Assembly: GCA_035286745.1 (NCBI GenBank)
Contig: DATECU010000346.1
Location: forward strand, 1 to 21,848
DNA from: DATECU01 sp035286745
Lineage (GTDB): Bacteria > Acidobacteriota > Vicinamibacteria > Fen-336
DNA: 21,848 bases
Direction of reading: 5' to 3'
Positions 1 through 7,356 of this stretch are shown in pieces (position 1 is the first letter of the stretch; each line of letters begins with the position of its first letter). The position numbers and the translations under genes are program-made. The notes below the pieces were generated by a model. It had not been told where the DNA came from. It was given only the letters and a program-made list of their open reading frames with translations, and made no database searches.

Positions 1-458
1 TTGGGGGTTATCCTGTTGATGCCGGCCTTCAGGGCACGGCGAGCCTCCAGGATGGCGTTCTTGATGCTGGCTTCCAGGGCGATCATGGGTGCCAGCCGGG
101 CTCCGGTCTTGAACTCGATCTCCGAGACCAGGGTCTGGTCCAGGGGATCGGACATGGCGAGCTGCAGGCGGGTGGCCTCCACCCGGACCGGCAGCACCAG
201 GTGACGCTCGCACAGGTCGAGTGGCACCAACTCCAGCAGTCCCAGGTCGATCTCGGTGCGGGACAGATCCACCGACGGCACTCCAAGTTGGCGCCCCAGG
301 TAGGTGACGGCGAACTTCTCGGTGAGGATGCTCTGGCGCACCAGCACGCTGGCCAGGCGTTCGCCGAAGGTCCGCTGCAGGTTGAGCGCCTCCGCCAGCT
401 GGGCTTCGGTGACCAGGTCGGCCTCCCGCAGGATCTCGCCCAGCTCTTTCCTAGGCAT
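1..458 (-). CDS. MshEN / GspE-PilB N-terminal domain protein (partial, runs off left edge)
   Basis: The 3' end lies outside the window, leaving about 152 N-terminal residues. The protein begins MPRKELGEILREADLVTEAQ and continues with a 'LGRQLGVPSVDL' segment and a 'LVLPVRVEATRLQLAMSDPLD' type strand. This is the pattern of the MshEN (T2SSE N-terminal) domain, which sits at the front of type II secretion and type IV pilus ATPases and, in some proteins, binds cyclic di-GMP. Which kind of protein follows is not visible: it could be a PilB/GspE ATPase or a stand-alone MshEN regulator. I chose the ATG at 458 because an AGGAGG lies nine bases upstream. In-frame ATGs at 494 and 482 lack such a site. 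The gene lies 63 bases downstream of hsp20 on the same strand and may be co-transcribed with it. Domain call is fairly sure; full identity is open. Confidence 0.75.
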   Translation of the reverse strand, partial: MPRKELGEILREADLVTEAQLAEALNLQRTFGERLASVLVRQSILTEKFAVTYLGRQLGVPSVDLSRTEIDLGLLELVPLDLCERHLVLPVRVEATRLQLAMSDPLDQTLVSEIEFKTGARLAPMIALEASIKNAILEARRALKAGINRITP

Positions 459-467
459 CCCCTGTGG

Positions 468-473
468 CCTCCT
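468..473 (-). promoter_or_regulatory. Shine-Dalgarno AGGAGG that fixes the MshEN gene start
   Basis: AGGAGG on the minus strand lies nine bases before the ATG at 458. It lies between the two upstream in-frame ATGs (494 and 482) and the chosen start, so it favours 458. Confidence 0.6.
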
Positions 474-521
474 GATCGGCATCTCTGCGCTCATGACGAC
501 CCCCACGGAGCCTGAGCGGCG

Positions 522-962
522 TCACTCCCGTCTCCCGCGCGGTTTAGCGCCACGGGCCTTGGGAAGAGTAATGGTCAAGAGCCCGTCGTCGATTCGCGCC
601 TGGACGCCCTCGGGGTCGACGTCCTGGGGCAGCCGAAAGGCCCGGCTGAAGTGACCGTAGGGACGTTCCATGCGATGAAAGCGCTCGGGACGCCCGGTGA
701 CCGTGGGGCGGCGCTCACCCCTGAGCAGCACCTGATCACCGTCCACCTGAAGATCCACGTCGTCCGGCTGGATGCCCGGGAGCTCGACTTGAAGCACGAA
801 ACCGTCGGCCGTCTCGTAGGCATCGGCCGTCGGCGAAAAGCCGCTGGCTGCCAGGCCCCGGGGTTCGCTTCCACCCGCGGCCAGGCTGTCCTCGAACAGA
901 CGGTTCATTCGCTCCTGCAAGCTCAGCAGGTCGGCCAACGGATCGAAGCGGCGAAGCGTCAT
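522..962 (-). CDS. Hsp20/alpha-crystallin family small heat shock protein
   Basis: A 146-residue ATP-independent cytoplasmic chaperone that holds unfolding proteins. The N-terminal arm (MTLRRFDPLADLLSLQERMN) is typical of class A bacterial sHSPs. An alpha-crystallin domain spans roughly residues 42-137, with 'YETADGFVLQVELPGI' near its start and 'DDGLLTITLPKA' at its end. A short basic tail (GAKPRGRRE) follows. The reading frame stays open upstream to 1031, but the ATG at 962 gives the standard family start, and a sigma70-like promoter lies at 1002-1031, inside that upstream extension. The gene is downstream of mutS on the same strand with a 105-base gap. No CIRCE inverted repeat is seen upstream. 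Confidence 0.92.
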   Translation of the reverse strand: MTLRRFDPLADLLSLQERMNRLFEDSLAAGGSEPRGLAASGFSPTADAYETADGFVLQVELPGIQPDDVDLQVDGDQVLLRGERRPTVTGRPERFHRMERPYGHFSRAFRLPQDVDPEGVQARIDDGLLTITLPKARGAKPRGRRE

Positions 963-1001
963 GGGATCACTTCCGCACCAGGCTCGGAGGGCGTCGCAGG
1001 C

Positions 1002-1031
1002 AGTGTACGGCCCGGGCCTCCGAAGGGTCAA
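1002..1031 (-). promoter_or_regulatory. Predicted promoter of hsp20
   Basis: On the minus strand TTGACC (1026-1031) is separated by 18 bases from TACACT (1002-1007). Transcription would begin near 995, giving a leader of about 33 bases before the ATG at 962. The -35 matches consensus in five of six positions and the -10 in four of six. Inferred from sequence only. Confidence 0.45.
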
Positions 1032-1067
1032 GGCTCGCTTCCGGCGGATCCGGCGGACCGGCTGGGC

Positions 1068-3704
1068 TCACGAGCCGAGCCGCTTCTTCAGCTCGGCCAG
1101 CAAGGCCAGAGCTTGCAGAGGTGTCAGCCGGTCGACATCGGTGCGCTTGAGATCCTCGACCACCTGCTCGTCCTCGCCCGCGAAGAGACGGAGCTGTCGG
1201 ACTGCCGGAGCCGAGCCGGCGTCCTGATGACGGGCCAAACGCGGTCGCCCCTCGCGGTCGAACTCGGTCTGCTCGAGGTTGCGCAGGATCTCCTGGGCCC
1301 GCACCACGACCTGGGCGGGGAGGCCAGCCAGCCGCGCGACCTGGATGCCAAACGAGCGATCCGAGCCGCCGGCCTCGATCTTGCGCAGGAAGATCACGCT
1401 GTCCTTCCATTCCCGGGCCGAGACGTGGAGGTTGCCCACCCCGGGAAGTTCCGCGGCCAGGTCGGTGAGCTCGTGGTAGTGGGTGGCAAAGAGCGTCTTG
1501 GGGCCGGGCCCGGGATCCCGAGCGATGTGCTCGGCCACCGCCCAGGCTATGGAAAGGCCGTCGAAGGTGGCGGTGCCGCGGCCGATCTCGTCCAGCAACA
1601 CCAGGCTCCTGGCGGTGGCGTGGCGCAGGATGTGAGCCGTCTCCTGCATCTCGACCATGAACGTCGATTGGCCGCGCAGGATCTGGTCGGTGGCACCGAC
1701 TCGGGTGAAGATGCGATCCACGATCCCGACCTTGGCCTCCCGGGCGGGGACAAAGGAGCCCATCTGGGCCATCAGCGCCATGAGCGCCGTTTGGCGCAGG
1801 AAGGTGGACTTGCCGCCCATGTTGGGCCCGGTCAAGATCATGAGCCGGGGCTCGCCCTCGCCGGTTCGCAGGTCGTTGGCCACGAAGGGATCCTGGAGCA
1901 CCCGCTCCATGATCGGGTGGCGGCCCTCCTGGTAGCTGAGCTCGTCGCCCAGGGAGACCCGCGGCTTCAGGTAGTTGTAGAGGCAGGCGGCCTCGGCCAG
2001 GGCAGCCAGCACGTCCAGGGCCGCCACCGCCCTCGCCGTTTGCTGGATTCGCTTGGCGGCTCCCGCTACCCGCTGGCGCAGCGCCTCGAAGAGCGCCGCC
2101 TCCCGCTCCTGGATCCGCTCCTCGGCCGAGAGCACCTTTCCTTCGTACTCCTTGAGCTCGGGAGTGATGAAGCGCTCGCCGGTGGCCACCGTCTGCTTGC
2201 GAAGGTAGTCGGAGGGGACCAGCGAGAGGTTGGACTTGCTGACCTCGATGAAGTAGCCGAACACCCGGTTGAAGCGGACGCGGAGAGAGCCGATGCCGGT
2301 CCGGGCCCGCTCCCGTTCCTCGATAGCTGCAATGGTTGTGCGCCCCCCGTGGCTCATCTCGCGCAGCTCGTCCAGCTCGGGGTCGACGCCGGCGCGGATA
2401 ACCCCCCCGTCCTTGAGCGCCGCCGGGGGGGCGTCGGAGAGGGTGGCGAGCACGTCCAGAGCCACCTCCTCCGGTGGATCCAGGTTCTTGAGGGTGAGCC
2501 GCGTGAGGGGAGCCAGGCAAGCCATCACCGCGTCCTTGGCGGCGGGCAGCGCCTGGATCGAACTCGCCAAGGCCAAGAGGTCTCGTGGCCCCGCGGTGCC
2601 CAGGGTGACCCGGCCCAGGATCCGGTCCAGGTCCTGAACCGCGCCCAAGGCCTCCCGGAATCGGCCCCTTTCCACGGTGCGGAAAGCCAGTTCCTCGACC
2701 GCGTCCAGCCGGTCCTGGATCGGCTCGACCGCGGTGAGCGGCCGCAGCATCCAGTCCCGCAGCAGCCGCGACCCGAGGGCGGTCCGGGTCTTGTCCAGGA
2801 CCTCGAGCAGGGTCCCGCGCCGGCTACCGTCGGCGAGGTTCTCCACCAGCTCCAGGTTGCGACGGGTGAGTCCGTCCAGCAGCAGGCCATCGGCCTGGTG
2901 GCGCGTGAAGAGGCTGGTGATGTGGGTGAGGTCCCGCTTCTGGGTGTCTCGCACATAGCGGAGCACCGCGCCGCCGGCGGTGGTCGCCTCGGCCAGCGCC
3001 TGGCAGCCGAAACCCTCCAGGCTCAGCACCCCGAAATGGGAGAGCAACGCCTGACGGGCGGCCCGGGGATCGAACAGGCGGTCGTCGGCCTGGGTCCTGG
3101 GAATCGCGGCCTCGGGCTGGGCGGGGTCGCTCAGCCAGTCGGGCGGATCCAGGCCGGGGGGGACGAGGATCTCCCGGGGTCGGGTGGCGCCGATCTCGTC
3201 GCGGAGCCTCTCGAAGCGGGCTGGGCCCTCCCATTCGGAGACGAAGAAGTCGCCGGTGGTGGCGTCGAGCCAGGCCACGCCAAGGCTGCTGCCGCCGACC
3301 GCCAGGGCCATCACGAAGGCGTTCTCGCCGGCCTCCACGGCCGAGGCCTCGAGTTGGGTGCCGGGCGTGACCACCCGCACCACCTCTCGCTTCACCACCC
3401 CCTTCGCCGAGCGGGGATCCTCCATCTGCTCGCACAGGGCTACCTTGAAGCCCTGCCGCACCAAACGGTTAAGGTAGGTAGCAGCGGCGTGGTGGGGAAC
3501 CCCGCACATGGGGATCGGCTTGCCGTCCTGGTCGTTGGAGCGGGAGGTGAGGGCGATGTCGAGAGCCTTGGCGGCGAGCGTGGCGTCCTCGAAGAAGAGC
3601 TCGTAGAAGTCCCCCATACGGAAGAAGAGCAGCGCATCAGGGTGCTCCGCCTTCAGGCGGAAGTACTGCTGCATGGCGGGGGTGTGTCCGGCGGCTTGGC
3701 TCAA
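1068..3704 (-). CDS. mutS: DNA mismatch repair protein MutS
   Basis: An 878-residue MutS that recognises mismatches and small loops and starts methyl-independent or methyl-directed repair with MutL. Visible features in order: mismatch-contact motif F33-Y-E35 within MGDFYELF; connector and lever domains; the clamp region around 450-510; Walker A GPNMGGKST (626-634); Walker B LVLLDEIGRGT (701-711); the THYHEL signature near 741; and a C-terminal region carrying QLRLF (837-841), which resembles a beta-clamp-binding motif. I used the TTG at 3704 because the resulting HTPAMQQYFRLKAEHP aligns with the start of other MutS proteins. The first ATG (3674) would remove the conserved HTP. No strong ribosome site is seen at either. 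It is divergent from tsaB with a 93-base gap. Very sure of identity. Confidence 0.97.
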   Translation of the reverse strand: MSQAAGHTPAMQQYFRLKAEHPDALLFFRMGDFYELFFEDATLAAKALDIALTSRSNDQDGKPIPMCGVPHHAAATYLNRLVRQGFKVALCEQMEDPRSAKGVVKREVVRVVTPGTQLEASAVEAGENAFVMALAVGGSSLGVAWLDATTGDFFVSEWEGPARFERLRDEIGATRPREILVPPGLDPPDWLSDPAQPEAAIPRTQADDRLFDPRAARQALLSHFGVLSLEGFGCQALAEATTAGGAVLRYVRDTQKRDLTHITSLFTRHQADGLLLDGLTRRNLELVENLADGSRRGTLLEVLDKTRTALGSRLLRDWMLRPLTAVEPIQDRLDAVEELAFRTVERGRFREALGAVQDLDRILGRVTLGTAGPRDLLALASSIQALPAAKDAVMACLAPLTRLTLKNLDPPEEVALDVLATLSDAPPAALKDGGVIRAGVDPELDELREMSHGGRTTIAAIEERERARTGIGSLRVRFNRVFGYFIEVSKSNLSLVPSDYLRKQTVATGERFITPELKEYEGKVLSAEERIQEREAALFEALRQRVAGAAKRIQQTARAVAALDVLAALAEAACLYNYLKPRVSLGDELSYQEGRHPIMERVLQDPFVANDLRTGEGEPRLMILTGPNMGGKSTFLRQTALMALMAQMGSFVPAREAKVGIVDRIFTRVGATDQILRGQSTFMVEMQETAHILRHATARSLVLLDEIGRGTATFDGLSIAWAVAEHIARDPGPGPKTLFATHYHELTDLAAELPGVGNLHVSAREWKDSVIFLRKIEAGGSDRSFGIQVARLAGLPAQVVVRAQEILRNLEQTEFDREGRPRLARHQDAGSAPAVRQLRLFAGEDEQVVEDLKRTDVDRLTPLQALALLAELKKRLGS

Positions 3705-3743
3705 GGTGGTCGGGAATCGCTCTCTACGGTTTCACGGGCGGAG

Positions 3744-3751
3744 AGTATAAG
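3744..3751. promoter_or_regulatory. Possible -10 boxes in the mutS/tsaB divergent gap
   Basis: The short AT-rich island AGTATAAG reads as TATACT toward mutS (3744-3749) and as TATAAG toward tsaB (3746-3751). No convincing -35 box lies 16-19 bases away on either strand, so this is only a candidate shared promoter core. Confidence 0.3.
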
Positions 3752-3797
3752 CTAGCGCCGCTCCCGCGCGGGCGGGACGGCGATTTCGAGGCGCTGG

Positions 3798-4457
3798 TTG
3801 CGAGTTCTGGCCGTCGACAGTTCGACCGACCACGAGAGCGTGGCCCTGGTCCAGGGCGGACAGGTGTTGGGCGAGGTCCGCATGACCGCCGCCCTGCACT
3901 CGCGCCGCCTGCTGCCCGCCATCGAGCTCCTGCTGGGCAGCGCCGGCCTGAGGCCCGCAGAGATCGACGCCTACGCGGTTACCATCGGCCCTGGCTCTTT
4001 CACCGGCTTGCGGGTCGGCCTGGCCACCGTGCAGGGCCTGGCGCTGGCGGCGGGAGTGCGGTGCCTGGGCCTGCCGACGCTGGACGTGTTGGCGGCCCGC
4101 ATCGCCGGGACAGCCGACGCCCTGGTGGCGTTGATGGACGCACAGCGGGACGAGGTCTTCGGTGCCGTGTACGACGGTGCTGCACGCCTCCAGGGGGATC
4201 GCCGGATTGGAGTCGTCGAGTCCTTCCTGGAGGCACTACCCGAGCGAACCGCCTTTCTCGGTGATGGCGTCGCCCAGCACCGCGACCGAATCCTGGCTCG
4301 TCTGCCGACGGCGGTGTTTCCTCCGCGGTCGCGCTATCTGGCCGGGACCTTGGGACTGCTGGCGGAGCCCCGGCTGGCCGGCGGGGAAGGCGCGCCGCCG
4401 GATGCCTTGCGCCCGCTGTACCTGCGGGGCGCCCACCTCCGCGGGGCCAGGGCGTGA
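3798..4457 (+). CDS. tsaB: tRNA threonylcarbamoyladenosine biosynthesis protein TsaB
   Basis: A 219-residue ASKHA-fold protein. It is the scaffold partner of TsaD in transferring threonylcarbamoyl to A37 of ANN-decoding tRNAs (t6A). The N-terminus MRVLAVDSSTDHESVAL is the family's strand-1 nucleotide-fold signature, and TIGPGSFTGLRVGLATVQGL (about residues 62-82) is the hallmark TsaB segment. Length matches the family. The start is TTG, supported by GAGG at 3788-3791 six bases upstream and by the protein beginning exactly where TsaB homologues begin. The last four bases overlap the rimI start, the familiar tsaB-rimI coupling. TsaD, TsaC and TsaE are not in this window. Confidence 0.95.
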   Translation: MRVLAVDSSTDHESVALVQGGQVLGEVRMTAALHSRRLLPAIELLLGSAGLRPAEIDAYAVTIGPGSFTGLRVGLATVQGLALAAGVRCLGLPTLDVLAARIAGTADALVALMDAQRDEVFGAVYDGAARLQGDRRIGVVESFLEALPERTAFLGDGVAQHRDRILARLPTAVFPPRSRYLAGTLGLLAEPRLAGGEGAPPDALRPLYLRGAHLRGARA

Positions 4458-4936
4458 GCCAGGTGTTCCTGGAGGCCGCCTGCCCAGACGATCTGGCCGC
4501 GTTGGTCGCCCTCGAAAGGCGGTGCCACAGCCACCCCTGGAGCGACCAGGCCTTTCGCAACGCCATCGACGATGCTCAGGCGCTGGTGCTAGTCCTGCGC
4601 GGCGCCGGCGCCCGAGCCATCGTCGCCTACGGCGTGTTTCAGATGGTCGCTGACGAGCTGCACATCCACAACCTGGCGGTGGCTCCCGAGCAACGGGGTC
4701 GTGGCCTGGGTCGGCGGCTTCTGGCCTTGGTTCTGACGATGGCCTCCCGGCGGGGAGGCCGCACCGCACACCTCGAAGTGCGAGCCAGCAACCAGGCCGC
4801 CCTGGGGCTCTACCGAGCCGCCGGCTTCCGGACCGTGGGTGTGCGCCGGGGCTACTACGATTCACCGCGGGAGGATGCTGTCCTCCTCAGCAAGGAGGGG
4901 CTGCTCTGCTCTGCGAACGGATCGAGCCGTGATTGA
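4454..4936 (+). CDS. rimI: Ribosomal-protein-alanine N-acetyltransferase RimI (GNAT family)
   Basis: A 160-residue GNAT acetyltransferase. RimI acetylates the N-terminal alanine of ribosomal protein S18 and probably other N-termini. The acetyl-CoA pyrophosphate loop QRGRGLG is at residues 80-86, preceded by the beta-4 strand HIHNLAVAP. LEVRASNQAALGLYRAAGF (107-125) and the RRGYYDSPREDAVLL tail follow the RimI pattern. The GTG start at 4454 overlaps the tsaB stop (GTGA), so translation is probably coupled. The C-terminal dozen residues (LLCSANGSSRD) are not conserved in the family. The stop codon lies within the -35 box proposed for the next gene. Confidence 0.92.
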   Translation: MSQVFLEAACPDDLAALVALERRCHSHPWSDQAFRNAIDDAQALVLVLRGAGARAIVAYGVFQMVADELHIHNLAVAPEQRGRGLGRRLLALVLTMASRRGGRTAHLEVRASNQAALGLYRAAGFRTVGVRRGYYDSPREDAVLLSKEGLLCSANGSSRD

Positions 4937-4961
4937 ATTCGCGGGGGCCGCGTGCTACCTT
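4933..4961 (+). promoter_or_regulatory. Predicted promoter of the DUF465 gene
   Basis: TTGAAT (4933-4938), 17-base spacer, TACCTT (4956-4961), with a TG one base before the -10 (extended -10 form). It would give a leader of about 75 bases before the ATG at 5045. The -10 shares the GCTACC core seen at 7297 and on the minus strand at 11862. Confidence 0.4.
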
Positions 4962-5044
4962 CGCGGCGAGAGGGGCATCCCTCCGTCCCGGGCCGTGTGG
5001 AAGACCACTTGTCACGTCCAGAGAGCCAAATCAGGGAGGTGTTC

Positions 5045-5278
5045 ATGTCCCAGCACCCCGATCCCCAGAGAGAAGAGCTTCTTCAGAATGAGGAGTACCG
5101 CCGACTCCACGAGCAGCACCACGAGTTCGAGACCCGTCTGGATTCGCTGGCCTCCAAGGTTGTGCTGAGCGACGACGAGCAGTTGGAGGAGACGACGCTC
5201 AAGAAGAAGAAGCTCTACCTGAAGGATCGGATGGAGGCTATCGCTCGCAACCTTCGGGAGGCGACGGCGCACCCGTAA
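5045..5278 (+). CDS. DUF465 (YdcH-like) small alpha-helical protein
   Basis: A 77-residue charged, probably coiled-coil cytoplasmic protein. The segment EEYRRLHEQHHEFETRLDSL and the following LKKKKLYLKDRMEAIAR match the DUF465/YdcH family: two helices rich in Glu, Lys and Arg, with no enzymatic motif. The family's function is unknown. The ATG at 5045 is preceded by AGGGAGG with short spacing, the best ribosome site nearby. It appears to be its own transcription unit, with a promoter at 4933-4961 and an intrinsic terminator at 5312-5345. Confidence 0.88.
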   Translation: MSQHPDPQREELLQNEEYRRLHEQHHEFETRLDSLASKVVLSDDEQLEETTLKKKKLYLKDRMEAIARNLREATAHP

Positions 5279-5311
5279 GGCGAGATTCCTCGGCTCGCAA
5301 GCAGAACCGCG

Positions 5312-5345
5312 GCGGAGGGTGGTCAAGCCCTCCGCTCTTTCGTTT
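5312..5345 (+). terminator. Rho-independent terminator after the DUF465 gene
   Basis: Perfect 8-bp stem GCGGAGGG (5312-5319) and CCCTCCGC (5328-5335) with an 8-base loop, followed by the T-rich tract TCTTTCGTTT. It ends the DUF465 transcript and separates it from psd. Confidence 0.8.
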
Positions 5346-5352
5346 CAGCTCC

Positions 5353-5368
5353 GGAGGGACCGCCCTCC
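5353..5368 (+). promoter_or_regulatory. Short hairpin in the psd leader
   Basis: GGAGGG (5353-5358), tetraloop ACCG and CCCTCC (5363-5368) form a 6-bp GC stem 17 bases before the psd start. There is no T tract, so it is not a terminator. Whether it affects psd translation is unknown. Confidence 0.3.
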
Positions 5369-5385
5369 CCCGTTGAAAGAGAACA

Positions 5386-6015
5386 ATGCCCATCGCTCGC
5401 GAAGGTTGGCCCTACGTCATCGTCCTCCTGGTGCTGGGGTCCTTTCCGTTGCTCTTCCGCTTCTACTGGCTGGGGGGGATCGTCATGGCCCTGGCCGTCT
5501 TCACCTGCTTCTTCTTCCGCGACCCGGAGCGAGTGGCCCCCCCGGGGGCCAGCCTGGTGCTGTCGCCGGCCGACGGCAAGGTGGTGGTGGTGGGGCCGGC
5601 GCCGGAGGCGAACCCCCTGGGGCCCGGGGCCCAACAGATCTCCATCTTCCTCTCCGTCTTCGACGTGCATGTGAACCGGGCGCCGATCGCCGGGCGGATC
5701 GCCAAGGTCGACTACCACAAAGGCGCCTTCCTGCCCGCTTTCGATGACAAGGCCTCGCTCCGCAACGAGCAGAACGCGGTCACCCTCGAAGAGGGTTCCC
5801 GGCGCCTGGTCTTCAAGCAGATCGCCGGCCTGATCGCCCGCCGCATCGTGTTCCGGAAGCAGGTTGGGGACCAGGTGGCTGCCGGCGAGCGGGTCGGCAT
5901 GATCAAGTTCGGGAGCCGAGCGGATGTCTTCCTGCCGCCTGAGGCGACGATCCGGGTCAGGAAGGGCGACCGGGTGTCGGCGGGCACCTCCGTCCTCGGC
6001 GAGTACCCGCGATGA
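5386..6015 (+). CDS. psd: Phosphatidylserine decarboxylase proenzyme, short (archaeal-type) form
   Basis: A 209-residue membrane enzyme that converts phosphatidylserine to phosphatidylethanolamine using a pyruvoyl group made by self-cleavage. Two hydrophobic stretches (residues 9-24 and 28-43) are followed by FFFRDPER, PADGKV (61-66) and the catalytic DVHVNRAP with H95. The self-cleavage site is G176-S177 in IKFGSR. This FGS form, in place of the LGST of the longer enterobacterial enzyme, marks the short class. The ATG at 5386 has a purine-rich GAAAGAGA a few bases upstream. The stop overlaps pssA (ATGA), which supplies its substrate, so this is a phosphatidylethanolamine operon. Confidence 0.95.
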   Translation: MPIAREGWPYVIVLLVLGSFPLLFRFYWLGGIVMALAVFTCFFFRDPERVAPPGASLVLSPADGKVVVVGPAPEANPLGPGAQQISIFLSVFDVHVNRAPIAGRIAKVDYHKGAFLPAFDDKASLRNEQNAVTLEEGSRRLVFKQIAGLIARRIVFRKQVGDQVAAGERVGMIKFGSRADVFLPPEATIRVRKGDRVSAGTSVLGEYPR

Positions 6016-6776
6016 GGGACCGCAAGCGACCGGCCCGCTTCCGGCGCGGGGTCGCCATCCTGCCCAGCCTGTTCACCACTGGGAACCTGTTCCTCGGCTT
6101 CTGGGCCATCATCAAGGCCATCCACGGCGAGTACGCCGAGGCGGCTCCTCTGATCGCCTGGGCCATCGTCCTCGACCTGCTGGACGGACGTATCGCGCGG
6201 ATGACGGGCACCGCCAGCGAGTTCGGGGGCGAGCTGGACAGCCTGGCCGACGTCATCTCCTTCGGAGTGGCGCCCGCCGTTCTCGCCTACTGCTGGGGTT
6301 TCACCCTGATGCCTCGAGTCGGCTGGCTGGCGGCCTTCCTGTTCGTGGTCTGCGGCGCTCTGCGCCTGGCCCGCTTCAACGTTCAGCGTCATGCGGTAGA
6401 CGGGCGCTTCTTCGTGGGCCTTCCCATCCCGGCGGCGGCGGCGCAGGTCGCGGCCTGGGTCAACCTGTTTCCGGATCCGCTCCGCGACCGATCGCAGGCC
6501 ACGGTGGCCCTCTGTTTCGTGGTGGTGCTCGCCTTCCTGATGGTGAGCACCATCCGCTATCGGTCCTTCAAGACCTTCGATCTGCGCAGCCGCCGCAGCT
6601 ACCTGGTGGTGCTGGGGATCGCTCTGCTCTTCCTGCTGGTGGCGCTGCATCCCAAGTCGGTGCTCTTGGTTTTGGCCAGCCTCTTCTGGTTGTCCGGCCC
6701 GGCGGCCTATCTTCTCGGCCTGCTCCGGCGGCGCACACCGGCCGGCGAGGAGCAAGAGAAGCCGGCCACCGCGTGA
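6012..6776 (+). CDS. pssA: CDP-diacylglycerol--serine O-phosphatidyltransferase
   Basis: A 254-residue integral membrane enzyme making phosphatidylserine from CDP-diacylglycerol and serine. The CDP-alcohol phosphotransferase signature is complete: D55, D58-G59-xx-A62-R63-x8-G72-xxx-D76-xxx-D80, running from VLDLLDGRIAR into GELDSLADVISFG. About six to eight hydrophobic segments follow. The N-terminus is basic (MRDRKRPARFRRG), and LPSLFTTGNLFLG is the usual first helix of this class. It overlaps psd upstream and the Nudix gene downstream by four bases each. Confidence 0.95.
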   Translation: MRDRKRPARFRRGVAILPSLFTTGNLFLGFWAIIKAIHGEYAEAAPLIAWAIVLDLLDGRIARMTGTASEFGGELDSLADVISFGVAPAVLAYCWGFTLMPRVGWLAAFLFVVCGALRLARFNVQRHAVDGRFFVGLPIPAAAAQVAAWVNLFPDPLRDRSQATVALCFVVVLAFLMVSTIRYRSFKTFDLRSRRSYLVVLGIALLFLLVALHPKSVLLVLASLFWLSGPAAYLLGLLRRRTPAGEEQEKPATA

Positions 6777-7210
6777 CGGCCGAGGCGGTCACCCACCCGT
6801 CGGTAGGCGTGGGAGCGGTTCTCGTCCACCAGGGCGGGATCCTGCTGGTGCGCCGGGGGAAGGAGCCGCTGCGGGGACGCTGGACGATTCCCGGTGGCAC
6901 CGTCGAGTTGGGGGAAACCCTGGAGGACGCCTTGATTCGCGAAATCCAGGAGGAGACAGGTCTCACCGTCAGGCCGCGGGAGCCGCTCCTGGTGTTCGAC
7001 CGGGTCGAGAGAGACGCCGGACGGGTTCGCTATCACTACGTCATCATCGACTACCTTTGCGACTTCGTGGCGGGGACCCTGCACGCGGGTTCCGACGCCC
7101 TGGAGGTGGCCTTGGTCAACCCCGAAGACCTCCCGGCCTACCAGTTGCCGGAGCAGAGCCTGGAGGTCGCCCGCGAGGGCTTCCGGCGAGCCGGCGTTCC
7201 GGTTTCCTGA
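6773..7210 (+). CDS. Nudix hydrolase
   Basis: A 145-residue soluble pyrophosphohydrolase of the Nudix superfamily. The Nudix box is intact: G42-x5-E48-x7-R56-E57-I-x-E60-E61-x-G63-L64, within GGTVELGETLEDALIREIQE and the following ETGL. The N-terminal VGVGAVLVHQGGILLVRRGK and RGRWTIPGG are typical of ADP-ribose- or NTP-type members, but substrate cannot be read from the box. The GTG start overlaps the pssA stop (GTGA). The open frame extends far upstream inside psd and pssA; that part is a shadow. Co-location with phospholipid genes hints at a nucleotide-diphospho-lipid or housecleaning role. That role is inference. Confidence 0.9.
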   Translation: MTAEAVTHPSVGVGAVLVHQGGILLVRRGKEPLRGRWTIPGGTVELGETLEDALIREIQEETGLTVRPREPLLVFDRVERDAGRVRYHYVIIDYLCDFVAGTLHAGSDALEVALVNPEDLPAYQLPEQSLEVAREGFRRAGVPVS

Positions 7211-7275
7211 ATCCCCTCGCCCGCTCGCGCGCCGTGCGTTCTCGACTGCCCGACTGCGTCCCCTGCGAATCGGGC

Positions 7276-7304
7276 TTGCCTCCACCCGGCGGTTCCGCTA
7301 CCAT
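7276..7304 (+). promoter_or_regulatory. Predicted promoter of the small secreted protein gene
   Basis: TTGCCT (7276-7281), 17-base spacer, TACCAT (7299-7304). The start site would be near 7311, with a leader of about 46 bases. The arrangement and the GCTACCAT core match the kinase promoter at 11855-11883. Confidence 0.45.
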
Positions 7305-7356
7305 GTTCAAGTAACGTCTCCGGTTTTGACGCGCAAGTGGGCGGTAGGAGGGCAGA

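Noticed and set aside
651..3755. A 1,034-residue open frame on the plus strand opposite mutS
   Set aside because: It is exactly antisense to a full-length, motif-complete MutS. Long antisense frames are expected at this GC content, and its translation has no recognisable domain.
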